From the NCBI RefSeq assembly GCF_001014615.2, contig NZ_LBCQ02000006.1:1-64000 (forward strand): 64,000 nt of DNA, written 5' to 3'. This DNA is from Aquamicrobium sp. LC103. GTDB taxonomy: Bacteria > Pseudomonadota > Alphaproteobacteria > Rhizobiales > Rhizobiaceae. The notes under the pieces were generated by a model. That model saw only the letters and a list, made by a program, of their open reading frames with translations. It was not told where the DNA came from and did no database searches. The position numbers and the translations under genes were made by a program. Shown here one piece after another: positions 54,393 through 63,229 of this stretch (its first letter is position 1; every line of letters starts with the position of its first letter).

Positions 54393-54962
54393 CTACGCGC
54401 GAAGCTTTTCGGGAAGAGGTTCGGCTGCCGGCGCGGCCACGGTTTCCGCGGTCGGTTGCGCATGGTCGGCGTGAACGACTTCGCCCCTGAAAGCCTCCAG
54501 GGCTCCGGGCCTCAGCTCGGCTGCGAGCAGCCGTGTCGGATCGACGGGCCGCGGCATGGCAAGCTGGCCGCCGGGAATGCGCGAGAAGCCGAGCGGCCCG
54601 TAATAGGGTCCGTCGCCCACCAGCACCACGAGCGCGGCGCCGTCAGCCCGCGCGGCGTCGAGCGAGATCGCGACGAGCCGTTTGCCGATGCCGAGATTCT
54701 TGAACGCGGGACGCACCGCCAGCGGACCGAGCAGCAACGCCCTCCCTTCGCCCGCCGCTATCGGCGTGAGCCTGACCGAGGCGATCACCTTACCGTCGTG
54801 AAGCGCGACGAGGGAGAGGTCGCGCCGGTGCGGGCCGCCTTCGCGGATCTTGTAGGCCGCGCGCGCGAACCGTCCCGGCCCGAAGGCCTCGACGTTGATG
54901 TCTTCGATTTCGTGATCGTGCGCGGCGAGTTCCGGCACATAAGTGACGTCGGCAAGGCTCAT
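54393..54962 (-). CDS. GNAT-family N-acetyltransferase
   Basis: This 189-residue protein has the GNAT fold: the acetyl-CoA loop is in LGPLAVRPAFKNLGIGKRLV, with VVLVGDGPYYGPLGFSRIPG before it, characteristic of a widespread YhbS-like subgroup. A Pro/Ala-rich C-terminal tail follows. The start at 54962 is chosen because the longer frame upstream is not protein-like. It is convergent with the MoxR operon. Substrate unknown. Confidence 0.87.
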   Translation of the reverse strand: MSLADVTYVPELAAHDHEIEDINVEAFGPGRFARAAYKIREGGPHRRDLSLVALHDGKVIASVRLTPIAAGEGRALLLGPLAVRPAFKNLGIGKRLVAISLDAARADGAALVVLVGDGPYYGPLGFSRIPGGQLAMPRPVDPTRLLAAELRPGALEAFRGEVVHADHAQPTAETVAAPAAEPLPEKLRA

Positions 54963-55234
54963 TGTCGAAAAATCCGGTCTTGAACGGGAAGAATGGTACG
55001 TGCGGCAGCAACCGCCAGCGCCGGCAAGGCGCTTCAGCTCATTCGTCGTCGCTCGAAACGGACTTTCATCTGGACAATTCCTCCGGGGCATCTTGCCACC
55101 GGAAATTCCGCTACCACCAAATCGGGACGCAGGCAATCGCTGTTTTCGTTCGCGCGACGAACTGTTCAACGCAGATCGTTTTGGCTTCCCGCCCTTCCGG
55201 CCTAGATAAGGTGCAGAGGAAAGGAGCCAGGCAC

Positions 55235-56224
55235 ATGGGACTTCTGGTTGACGGCGTCTGGAAAGACGTCTGGTACGACACGAAAAGCACCGGCGGCAAG
55301 TTCGAGCGCTCCAAGTCGCAGTTTCGCGACTGGATCACGCGCGACGGCAAGCCCGCCGACGGCCGCGAGCGCGGCTTCAAGGCCGAGCCCGGCCGCTACC
55401 ACCTTTACGTTTCCTACGCCTGTCCGTGGGCGCACCGCACCTTGATCTTCCGTGCGCTGAAGGGGCTCGAGGAGATGATCTCCGTCTCCGTCGTCCACCC
55501 CTATATGGGCGAAAACGGCTGGACCTTCCGCGGCGGCGAAGGCGCCACCGGCGACACGGTCTACGGGCTCGATTTCCTGCACCAGATCTACACCAAGGCC
55601 GACCCGCGCTATTCGGGGCGGGTGACCGTGCCCGTCCTCTGGGACAAACGGGAGGAGACGATCGTCTCCAACGAATCCGCCGAGATCATCCGGATGCTGA
55701 ACTCCGCCTTCGACGAATGGGGCGATCCGTCGCTGGACTTCTATCCGAGAGAATTGCGCGGCGAGATCGAAACCGTCAACGACATGGTCTATCCGGCGAT
55801 CAACAACGGCGTCTACCGCGCGGGTTTCGCGACGACACAGGAAGCCTACGAGGAAGCCTTTGACGAGCTCTTTGCCGCATTGGACATGCTCGAAGACCGG
55901 CTATCGAAGAGCCGCTATCTCGTCGGCGACCGGATCACCGAGGCCGACTGGCGGCTCTTCACAACGCTCGTCCGCTTCGATGCCGTCTACTACTCGCACT
56001 TCAAGTGCAATCTGCGGCGCATCGAGGACTATCCCAACCTGTCGAACTATCTGCGCGAACTGCATCAGGTGCCGGGCGTCGCCCAGACGGTCAACATGCA
56101 TCACATCAAGGCGCACTATTACGGCAGTCACGTCACCATCAATCCGACGCGGATCGTGCCGAAGGGACCGGCGCTCGACTTCGCCCGCACGCACGATCGC
56201 GCGCGGCTGAAAAAGGCCGCCTGA
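55235..56224 (+). CDS. Glutathionyl-hydroquinone reductase-type glutathione S-transferase
   Basis: The protein has 329 residues and belongs to the omega/Xi-class GSTs. The N-terminal thioredoxin-like domain carries the catalytic cysteine in SYACPWAHRTLI and VPVLWDKREETIVSNESAEI for glutathione binding; the all-helical C-terminal domain has DRITEADWRLFTTLVRFD. Members reduce glutathionyl-hydroquinones. GAAAGGAG lies before the ATG at 55235. It is the only gene on this strand in its cluster. Confidence 0.9.
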   Translation: MGLLVDGVWKDVWYDTKSTGGKFERSKSQFRDWITRDGKPADGRERGFKAEPGRYHLYVSYACPWAHRTLIFRALKGLEEMISVSVVHPYMGENGWTFRGGEGATGDTVYGLDFLHQIYTKADPRYSGRVTVPVLWDKREETIVSNESAEIIRMLNSAFDEWGDPSLDFYPRELRGEIETVNDMVYPAINNGVYRAGFATTQEAYEEAFDELFAALDMLEDRLSKSRYLVGDRITEADWRLFTTLVRFDAVYYSHFKCNLRRIEDYPNLSNYLRELHQVPGVAQTVNMHHIKAHYYGSHVTINPTRIVPKGPALDFARTHDRARLKKAA

Positions 56225-56228
56225 GGCC

Positions 56229-56726
56229 TCACCATTCCGCGCCGGCGACCTCGCCGCCGAAAAGCTCGGCGAGCCGGCGCAGGGTCGCCGGCGTGGTGCC
56301 TTCCGGCAGCGCGTCGAGCGGGAAGAACGCCGCCTCGGCGATCTCGCGGTCGGGCTTCTTGTCGCCAAGCCGCCGATATTGCGTGACGAGGAAGAGGGCG
56401 ACATGGTCGCGTCGGCTCGCCTGGCGGTTGAAATGCAGCGATTTGAGCTCCGGCGCATCCGTCAGCTCGATATTCGCCTCCTCCATGAGCTCCCGCTCCA
56501 GCGCCTGCAGCATGTGTTCGCCAGCTTCCACGCCGCCACCCGGAAGCTGCCAGCCCGGCACATAGGTGTGTCTGATCAGCAGCACGGAATTGCTTTCCCG
56601 ATCGAACACCGCCCCGCGCACCCCGAGCGTCATCGGTCGGCTCAGCAGAAACCAAAGGTGGAACAGACGGCCGCGCAGCCGCGGCAAAAGGTTGCGGCGG
56701 ACGCCGGAACCTGGGCTCGCGCTCAT
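56229..56726 (-). CDS. NUDIX domain hydrolase
   Basis: This 165-residue NUDIX hydrolase has the box GGGVEAGEHMLQALERELMEEANIEL, which matches Gx5Ex7REUXEEXGU with both catalytic glutamates. An N-terminal basic segment (VRRNLLPRLRGRLFHLWFLL) precedes it. The substrate class is not given by flanking residues. It is convergent with the GST gene and divergent from the metallophosphoesterase. Confidence 0.88.
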   Translation of the reverse strand: MSASPGSGVRRNLLPRLRGRLFHLWFLLSRPMTLGVRGAVFDRESNSVLLIRHTYVPGWQLPGGGVEAGEHMLQALERELMEEANIELTDAPELKSLHFNRQASRRDHVALFLVTQYRRLGDKKPDREIAEAAFFPLDALPEGTTPATLRRLAELFGGEVAGAEW

Positions 56727-56779
56727 ACGGCTCGCCTCGGCGGCTGGAATCGAAACGACGCCTGCCTTAAAGAGGTTCG

Positions 56780-57682
56780 ATGTTCAGGCTTGCCCATCTT
56801 TCCGATATCCACCTTGGACCCCTACCCGACCTAGCCTATCGCGATCTCGCATCCAAGCGGATAACCGGCTATATCAACTGGCGTCGCAACCGACGCGCCA
56901 GCCTCCATGAAGACGTCATAGATTCCATCGTTGCCGATATGAAGGCGGCGCGCCCGGATCATATCGCGGCGACCGGCGACCTGATGAACCTGTCGCTTCC
57001 CGGTGAGATCGAGCTTTCGCGGTTGTGGCTGGAGACGCTCGGCGAACCCGACCACGTCTCGGTCGTGCCGGGAAATCACGACGCCTACGTGCCGCGCGCC
57101 CTCGACAAGACCTGCGCGGCCTGGGCCCCCTGGATGCTCGGCGACGGCATGACGGAGCCCGCCAGGCGCGGCACCTTTCCCTACATGCGCGTACGCGGCC
57201 CGCTCGCCCTCATCGGCGTTTCGTCCGCCCGCGCCACCGCACCCTTCATGGCGAGCGGCTTCTTCGGCGAGAACCAGTCGAAACGACTTGCGACGCTTCT
57301 CGACGAGGCGGCGGCACGGTCGCTGTTTCGGGTCGTCATGATCCACCATCCGCCGGTGCGCGGCGCGGCACCGGCGCATAAGCGGCTGTTCGGGATCGGG
57401 CGCTTCCAGAATGTCGCGCTCAGGCACGGCATGGACCTGGTCCTGCACGGCCATACGCACCTGCCGACCACGCACTGGATCGACGGCGTGGGCGGGACGC
57501 GCATACCTGTCGTCGGCGTCTCCGCCGCGGGTCAGACGCCGGGCGGCTCGCGGCCCGCCGCCCAATACAATCTCTTCGATATCGGCGGAGCGCCGGGGCG
57601 CTGGGAAATACAGCTCACCCGGCGCGGCCTTTCCAATACCGCCACAGGCATCAGCGAGATTTCGACGGAAAGGCTTGGGTAA
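56780..57682 (+). CDS. Calcineurin-like metallophosphoesterase
   Basis: This 300-residue member of the calcineurin superfamily has all five metal-site blocks: LSDIHLGP, ATGDLMN, VPGNHDAY, MIHHPPV and LHGHTHLP. Class III phosphodiesterases of this shape hydrolyse cyclic nucleotides or lipid-linked phosphates. No signal peptide is present. AAGAGG precedes the ATG. It converges with the next gene four bases apart. Substrate is unknown. Confidence 0.9.
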   Translation: MFRLAHLSDIHLGPLPDLAYRDLASKRITGYINWRRNRRASLHEDVIDSIVADMKAARPDHIAATGDLMNLSLPGEIELSRLWLETLGEPDHVSVVPGNHDAYVPRALDKTCAAWAPWMLGDGMTEPARRGTFPYMRVRGPLALIGVSSARATAPFMASGFFGENQSKRLATLLDEAAARSLFRVVMIHHPPVRGAAPAHKRLFGIGRFQNVALRHGMDLVLHGHTHLPTTHWIDGVGGTRIPVVGVSAAGQTPGGSRPAAQYNLFDIGGAPGRWEIQLTRRGLSNTATGISEISTERLG

Positions 57683-57685
57683 CGC

Positions 57686-58267
57686 TCAGAAGGCGAGTTG
57701 CAGCCTGTCCCAGGCAAGCGCGAGCGTGATCGCGATGCCGAACACGGCGCCGAGAAGGGCAATGCCCAACCCCCGGAAGAAGGCGGCCCACATCCGCGAC
57801 CTGCCGCCGCGGGCGCCGCCCATCTCGTGAATCGCTCCAAGCGCCGTGACGTCGCCTTCCATGAAACGCTGGCGCTCCACGAGCCGCTCGGCGATGTAGC
57901 GCGTCACCTGATCGGCCACCGGCTTCATGTCCACCGATTCGGCGAGCACGACCCGGCCGAGCCGCGTGTCCTTCAGGAAGCGGTAGGTGCGCCGGTCACG
58001 GCCCATCGTGACATGGCTGACCGCGTCGATCCAAAGCCTCGGCTGCGCTCCCGAGGAAATGGCGAGGTCGAAGCCCTGGTCCTCCGAAGGCACTTCGGCA
58101 AAGACCGGTTCGAGCTCCTGCGCCAGAAGTTCGAGCCTGATGCGCTGCGCCTCGCGCATCTCGATCACGACATCGTCGCGGTCGGCTGTCGCGTTCTTCA
58201 CTTCCCGAATGGCTTCGGAAAGCGAACGCGTCACATTGTTGGTCTTGTTACCGGCTGGCTCACTCAT
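57686..58267 (-). CDS. Conserved hypothetical protein with C-terminal membrane anchor
   Basis: This 193-residue protein has a cytosolic helical N-terminal half (EAIREVKNATADRDDVVIEMREAQRIRLELLAQELEPVF), a middle domain (FDLAISSGAQPRLWIDAVSHVTMGRDRRTYRFLKDTRLGR) and a single C-terminal membrane helix (about residues 165-188). I recognise no named family, although it looks well conserved. A perfect CtrA-type site lies 117 bases upstream of its start, hinting at cell-cycle-controlled expression. Confidence 0.7.
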   Translation of the reverse strand: MSEPAGNKTNNVTRSLSEAIREVKNATADRDDVVIEMREAQRIRLELLAQELEPVFAEVPSEDQGFDLAISSGAQPRLWIDAVSHVTMGRDRRTYRFLKDTRLGRVVLAESVDMKPVADQVTRYIAERLVERQRFMEGDVTALGAIHEMGGARGGRSRMWAAFFRGLGIALLGAVFGIAITLALAWDRLQLAF

Positions 58268-58383
58268 GGCGTCTTTCCACGCAACTTCCTACTGCGGCAT
58301 GCGCCCAACGGGACGCGGAGAGCCGCTTCAGCTACTTTCCCGAACACCATCCACGCCATGATCGGCCTGGAAGACGCTCAAGG

Positions 58384-58399
58384 TTAAGCAACAATTAAC
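58384..58399. promoter_or_regulatory. CtrA-type binding site TTAA-N7-TTAAC
   Basis: TTAA (58384-58387), seven bases, TTAAC (58395-58399) match the full CtrA recognition sequence exactly. The site lies in the 202-base gap between the membrane protein gene (57686-58267, start at 58267) and the hydrolase end at 58470, so the former is the only gene it could control directly. Confidence 0.55.
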
Positions 58400-58469
58400 A
58401 CAGGCCGAAAGCGAAATCACGATGATTGAACGCTTGCGCACCATTGTCGTTGCATGAGACCGCGAGGGA

Positions 58470-59234
58470 TCAGGAACCCGCTATGTTTCGGCGGATCACG
58501 CGCAGCACTTCCTCGGGCGCCTCGTCGGGCAGCATGTGGCCGCGATCGGGGAGAAGGTGACGCGCGAAATGGGGGGGCAGGTTGTGGCACTGCCTGGCAG
58601 GCAACACGTTGTCGAGCCCTCCCCAGACCACGCTGACGGGCATCGCAAGCGCGGCCAGACGGTCGCGCGCGATCTCGCCCTGGCTGCCTCCCGGCGCAAT
58701 GATTTCCGCGATCTTCCGAAGCATCGCGATGGCACCCGGCTGGCGACGGCCTTCCATTGCCGCCCCAACGGCTTCGTCGGGCACCGGCGACGTCCAGCCG
58801 AACATCCCCTCCAGGCAGGCGCGCAGACTTTCCTTGTCCCGCGCCGCGGCGAACCGCGCGAGAAGCCGGGCATTGATCTCCGGACCGAATCCGCCAGGGG
58901 AAAGTAGAGTCGCCGAAGCGATCCGCGCCGGCTCGGAAATGGCCATCAGCGCCGCGATCGCCCCGCCCATCGAATGGCCGACGAGATGAACGCGGTCGAG
59001 CCCACGGGCGGCGAGATCGGCAAGCACCGCCTTGACCGCGATCTTGGCAGGGCCCGCTTCCGGCCAATCGAGCGACGCGCCATGGCCCGGCAGATCATAG
59101 GCGAGGCTCGACGTTTCGGGAGCCAGTGCTTCCTGAAGCCCGCGCCAGACGCGATGGCTTCCCCCGAAACCGTGCAGAAACACGAGCTTCGCGGGGCTCT
59201 CCCCCTTTTGCACGGCATATAGCGATTGCTGCAT
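58470..59234 (-). CDS. Alpha/beta hydrolase
   Basis: This 254-residue hydrolase has LHGFGGSHRVW (oxyanion loop), the nucleophile elbow GHSMGG, an aspartate in SVVWGGLDNVLPA and a catalytic histidine in LPDRGHMLP. The fold is that of carboxylesterases or acetoin-dehydrogenase-associated hydrolases; no signal peptide is seen, so it is cytosolic. GGAGGAGG precedes the ATG at 59234; the longer frame from 59270 is rejected. Substrate not known. Confidence 0.87.
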   Translation of the reverse strand: MQQSLYAVQKGESPAKLVFLHGFGGSHRVWRGLQEALAPETSSLAYDLPGHGASLDWPEAGPAKIAVKAVLADLAARGLDRVHLVGHSMGGAIAALMAISEPARIASATLLSPGGFGPEINARLLARFAAARDKESLRACLEGMFGWTSPVPDEAVGAAMEGRRQPGAIAMLRKIAEIIAPGGSQGEIARDRLAALAMPVSVVWGGLDNVLPARQCHNLPPHFARHLLPDRGHMLPDEAPEEVLRVIRRNIAGS

Positions 59235-59333
59235 GTCTCCTCCTCCGCAAGAATCGCAACCAGCCGGCAAGATTTCACGCCGGGCCGCATAGGTAAAGCG
59301 CCGCGGCTTCAGGACCGGTCGTGTCGAGACGGT

Positions 59334-61091
59334 TCAAGTTGCCGAGGAGAGGCCGGCCTGGCGAAGGGCGTCGACGAGCTTGCGGATCAAGTCCTGCGGG
59401 TACTTTCCGCGCTCGAAATAGCCGGCCGGGTCCGCCGAGAAGCGCGGATAGTTCGCCGTGATGTCCTCGAGCAGGACGGCCGCCTCTTCCTTCTTTCCAA
59501 GCGCGTCGGCGACGATGAGCTGGGCCGCGAGATAGTGCGCGCGGCGCGTCGTGGCGAGCAGCGAGACCGCATCAGCCGCACCCTCGTAGTCCGAGAGCAT
59601 GAACTTGGCCAGGAAGAGCGAATAATCCCACCACGTCGGGTGCGCGCTGGCGGCGGTGACCGCACGCTGCATGATCGGCATGCCCTGCTGGTACTCGCCG
59701 GAAAAGATCAGCCCGGAGGCATAGGCGGCCGCCATGCTGAGGTCGTAGGTGTTGAGCTCGTAGGCCTTGCGCGCCCACCGCAGGGATTCCTCGACGCTCG
59801 CGGTGCGGGAAAGAACATGCCCGTAGGCGCGATGGGCGTAGGGGCTGTTCGGGCCGAGCTGGATCGCCTTGCGCGCGAGCTCCAGCGCTTCGTTCACCGT
59901 GGCGTTCGGGGGATAGTCGTGGCGGTCGGTGATCGTTTCCATGTGCAGCGAGGCGAGCTCGGAATAGACCAGCGGCGACTTGGTGTCCTGGTCGATCAGC
60001 CTTTCGAAACAGGTATAGGCGAGACGGTGCGCATCCGCCTTCTGGTCGCGATAATACCTGTCGTTGAGCATCAGGCAGCGGGTGAGCCCGGTCTCCAGAT
60101 GTTCCTCCTCGATGAAGGCGTAGATCGATCCCGACGCCGTGACCACGGAGGTCAGAACGTCGGCGATCTCGTCGTCGACCACGGCTTCAGCGGACTCGGC
60201 TTCCGTAATCATTCGGGAGAAGATCGCCCTGCCGCGCTGGGCATTCTGCAGTTCGACCAGCACCTCCCCCTCGCTCGCGCCCGGCGTCACCGTGAAGATG
60301 AAATCCATCGTCGCCGTGTAGCCGTTCTTGAAGAAATCGTAGTCACGGGCGATGAACTCGACGGTGTCGAAGCCGGCGAGGCCGCGTCGCAGGGCGGCGC
60401 TTACCCGCTCCGTCGCATCGTCCTCCTCCGACGTGGCGAGGAACACCGCAGGCAAAAGGTCGCGCTCGACGGAAGCGGTGAGAGCGACGCGATCGGCCCT
60501 CCGCGCCGGATCGTTCGAGGCTGCTTCGGTGCTCGCCGCCGGCGTCTGCAGGTTCTGGTAGGCGATGACGCCGAGCAGGCCGATCAGCACCAGCAAGGCG
60601 GCGGAAAGCAGCTTCAACTGGCGAACGACCTGTCCGCCGTCGCCAACGGCCGGCTCGCTCGCGGCAGGCGGCTGAACCGGAGTGGAGGCAGGTTCGACCG
60701 CCGCGAATGCCAGGGGCTCGGCGAACTCGTCGACGTCGACATAGAAATATTCCGGCGCGTAGGACCCGCGCGGGATCGCGATGCGGATGGTCTCGGAACG
60801 ACCTTCGGCCTCGTAGTAGTTTTCCAGGAGTTCGCGCAGCCGCCTCGCCTGAACGCGCACGACCGCGTCGGTGGCCGGATCGAAGCCGGAATCCTTGCCG
60901 AACACGTCTACGGCGATCGAAAAGCCCTTCAGCCTGTCGCCATTGCCCGCCTGATGTTGTTCAACCAGATAGCGCAAAAGATCGCGCGCTCGCTCGGAAC
61001 GAGAAAATGTCTCGCTCGTGACAATCCGCTCCAGCGCATCGTGAACCTGCTCGGCGGGGGGCATGGAACGCCGCAAGTTCGACCCCTCCAT
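59334..61091 (-). CDS. Membrane-anchored winged-helix regulator with TPR-rich periplasmic domain
   Basis: The protein has 585 residues. The N-terminal cytoplasmic part (about 15-120) is a winged-helix-like domain often fused to TPR or cyclase modules: GFSIAVDVFGKDSGFDPATDAVVRVQARRLRELLENYY and IRIAIPRGSY. A single membrane helix follows at 159-180 (LKLLSAALLVLIGLLGVIAY). The remaining 400 residues are periplasmic and helical, with TPR-like repeats from about residue 350 (YSELASLHMETI, YGHVLSRTASVEESLRWARKAYELN). It is built like a one-component ToxR/CadC-type sensor. No target gene is adjacent. Confidence 0.78.
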   Translation of the reverse strand: MEGSNLRRSMPPAEQVHDALERIVTSETFSRSERARDLLRYLVEQHQAGNGDRLKGFSIAVDVFGKDSGFDPATDAVVRVQARRLRELLENYYEAEGRSETIRIAIPRGSYAPEYFYVDVDEFAEPLAFAAVEPASTPVQPPAASEPAVGDGGQVVRQLKLLSAALLVLIGLLGVIAYQNLQTPAASTEAASNDPARRADRVALTASVERDLLPAVFLATSEEDDATERVSAALRRGLAGFDTVEFIARDYDFFKNGYTATMDFIFTVTPGASEGEVLVELQNAQRGRAIFSRMITEAESAEAVVDDEIADVLTSVVTASGSIYAFIEEEHLETGLTRCLMLNDRYYRDQKADAHRLAYTCFERLIDQDTKSPLVYSELASLHMETITDRHDYPPNATVNEALELARKAIQLGPNSPYAHRAYGHVLSRTASVEESLRWARKAYELNTYDLSMAAAYASGLIFSGEYQQGMPIMQRAVTAASAHPTWWDYSLFLAKFMLSDYEGAADAVSLLATTRRAHYLAAQLIVADALGKKEEAAVLLEDITANYPRFSADPAGYFERGKYPQDLIRKLVDALRQAGLSSAT

Positions 61092-61218
61092 TTCTCGTTA
61101 TCAAAAGATCATACGCGAGTGCGCATGGGGCACAAACAAAATATGGGCAATCAAATAGAAACCGCCGGTCCAAAACGCGTCTGGACCGGCGAAAAGCTGT
61201 TGATATTTCTGGCGTTAA

Positions 61219-62937
61219 CTATCGCATAAGTATTCTGTTGGCAGCGGATACAACCGCCTCAAGCGAGGCGGCAACGATATTGGTATTGATTCCGACGCCG
61301 AACAGCCGGCCGCCGGGATACTCCATTTCGACATAGCTGACCGCGGACGCATTCGACCCGCGCTGCAGCGAATGCTCGGAATAATCGAGCACTGAAAGCT
61401 CGATGCCGATGTGCTTCGACAGGGCATCGACGAACCCGTCTATCGGCCCGGTCCCCGTGCCGGTGATGGTCACGTCCTTGCCCCCGTCGACGATGACGGC
61501 CTCCACCACGCGCCGACCTTTGGACGAGGTATCCGGGAAGGTCTGATGGTCGACGAATTTGAGCCGCGCCTCCGGCTGGTCGACATAGACCTCGAGGAAA
61601 CGGTCGTGGATCTTCCTCGACGGCTGCTCCTTGCCCTCGACATCCGTTATATGCTGGATGTCCTGACTGAATTCGATCTGCAGGCTGCGCGGCAGGTTGA
61701 GCCCGTAATCCGCCTGCAGCACATAGGCGATGCCGCCCTTGCCGGACTGCGAGTTGATGCGGATGATCGCCTCGTAGCTGCGGCCCACGTCCTGAGGGTC
61801 GATCGGCAGGTAGGGAACTTCCCAAACCGGCGAATTCGCCTTGCGGATGGCCTTCATGCCCTTGTTGATCGCGTCCTGATGGGACCCGGAGAAAGCCGTG
61901 TAGACCAGCTCGCCGACATAGGGGTGCCGCTCGGGAATCCGCAACTGGTTCGAATATTCGTAGACGTCCTTCATTCGGTTGATGTCGGAACAGTCCAGCA
62001 TCGGATCGACGCCCTGCGTGTACATGTTGAGCGCCAGGGTGACGATGTCGACATTGCCGGTGCGCTCGCCGTTGCCGAAGAGCGTGCCCTCGACGCGGTC
62101 GGCACCCGCCATCAGGCCGAGCTCGGTTGAAGCGATGCCGGTTCCGCGATCATTGTGGGGATGCAGCGAGATGATCAGGTTTTCCCGATTGTCGAGTTGG
62201 CGGCACATCCACTCGATGCGGTCGGCATAGGTGTTCGGCGTCGCCATTTCGACGGTGGACGGCAGGTTGACGATGAGCTTGTTTTCCGCCGTCGGCTTCA
62301 CGATCTCCGCAACCGCGTTGCAGATCTCCAGCGCCACCTCCAGTTCGGTCCCGGTGAAGCTTTCCGGCGAATACTGGAAGCGATAGCCGCCGCCCGCCGC
62401 GGCAGCCATGTCCATGATCATCTTGGCCGCGTCGGTGGCGATCTGCTTGATGCCCGCCACGTCCTTCTCGAACACCACGCGGCGCTGCAACTCGCTGGTG
62501 GAGTTGTAGAAATGGACGATGGGGCTCTTCGCGCCGTCCAGCGCCTCGAACGTCCGCGAGATCAGCTCGGGGCGGCACTGCACCAGCACCTGCAGGTCGA
62601 CGGCGTCGGGAACATTTCCTTCCTCGATCGCCCAGCGAGCGAAGTCGAAATCGGTTTGCGAGGCTGAAGGAAAGCCGATTTCGATTTCCTTGAAGCCCAT
62701 GTCGAGCAGGAGCTGAAACATGCGCGCCTTGCGCTCGTGGCCCATCGGGTCGATCAGCGCCTGATTGCCGTCGCGCAGATCGACGGAGCACCAGACCGGG
62801 GCTTTCTCGATGCGCTTCGACGGCCAGGTGCGGTCGGGAATATCGACCTGCGGGTAGTACTGGTACTTCTCCGCGGCGTCGGGCATGCCCTTGGCCACTG
62901 CCGGCTTGCCCGCATCCATCGTCGTTCGTTCGTTCAT
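61219..62937 (-). CDS. leuA: 2-isopropylmalate synthase
   Basis: This 572-residue first enzyme of leucine synthesis condenses acetyl-CoA with 2-oxoisovalerate. The TIM-barrel catalytic domain starts with WCSVDLRDGNQAL, includes HPHNDRGTG and GTLFGNGERTGN, and the C-terminal regulatory LeuA dimer domain (about residues 440-572) provides leucine feedback inhibition. It is the long LeuA type also found in actinobacteria. A possible leader peptide and hairpin lie upstream, so leucine may control its synthesis as well as its activity. Confidence 0.96.
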   Translation of the reverse strand: MNERTTMDAGKPAVAKGMPDAAEKYQYYPQVDIPDRTWPSKRIEKAPVWCSVDLRDGNQALIDPMGHERKARMFQLLLDMGFKEIEIGFPSASQTDFDFARWAIEEGNVPDAVDLQVLVQCRPELISRTFEALDGAKSPIVHFYNSTSELQRRVVFEKDVAGIKQIATDAAKMIMDMAAAAGGGYRFQYSPESFTGTELEVALEICNAVAEIVKPTAENKLIVNLPSTVEMATPNTYADRIEWMCRQLDNRENLIISLHPHNDRGTGIASTELGLMAGADRVEGTLFGNGERTGNVDIVTLALNMYTQGVDPMLDCSDINRMKDVYEYSNQLRIPERHPYVGELVYTAFSGSHQDAINKGMKAIRKANSPVWEVPYLPIDPQDVGRSYEAIIRINSQSGKGGIAYVLQADYGLNLPRSLQIEFSQDIQHITDVEGKEQPSRKIHDRFLEVYVDQPEARLKFVDHQTFPDTSSKGRRVVEAVIVDGGKDVTITGTGTGPIDGFVDALSKHIGIELSVLDYSEHSLQRGSNASAVSYVEMEYPGGRLFGVGINTNIVAASLEAVVSAANRILMR

Positions 62938-63014
62938 CGTCTCTCTCCAGCGCTGGCCGGACGTTCAATGCCACGGCGCCAAGCGCGCTTCCATGAATTT
63001 CTGCTGTTGTGGAC

Positions 63015-63062
63015 AAGGAGCGTTGGTGCCGGCGGCGGCACATCGACCGCCGGGCGCTCCTT
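63015..63062 (-). promoter_or_regulatory. Strong hairpin in the leuA leader, candidate attenuator
   Basis: On the transcript AAGGAGCG (63062-63055) pairs perfectly with CGCTCCTT (63022-63015), with an inner CCGGCGG/CCGCCGG-type stem, giving about 48 bases of strong structure 77 bases before the leuA ATG. The 5' arm begins at the stop codon of the leader peptide. It can pair instead with CTCCTT in the leucine codons (63100-63095). No T-run follows, so classical termination is not evident. Confidence 0.55.
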
Positions 63063-63181
63063 CAGCGTACCCGGCGATCGCCGCTAAGGCCGAGAAGGAG
63101 AAGCGTGGAGAGAAGGGCGCGCGCGGTCTCGCCCGCGAATGCGGACGCACGGGAAACGGAATGGGCGCTGCGCTTTGTCAT
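63062..63181 (-). CDS. Putative leucine-rich leader peptide of leuA
   Basis: This 39-codon ORF begins with ATG at 63181 and ends with TGA at 63064-63062. The first 22 residues are Ser/Ala/Arg-rich; residues 23-32 read LLSTLLLLGL and contain seven leucine codons, all CTT or CTC, out of ten. This density directly upstream of leuA is typical of attenuator leader peptides. The stop is followed at once by the hairpin at 63015-63062. No strong ribosome binding site is seen before the ATG, so expression is inferred. Confidence 0.6.
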   Translation of the reverse strand: MTKRSAHSVSRASAFAGETARALLSTLLLLGLSGDRRVR

Positions 63182-63229
63182 GAGCGGCTTGATAGCCGAA
63201 CATCCGCGCGGAGGCAAGCGCCAAGCATT

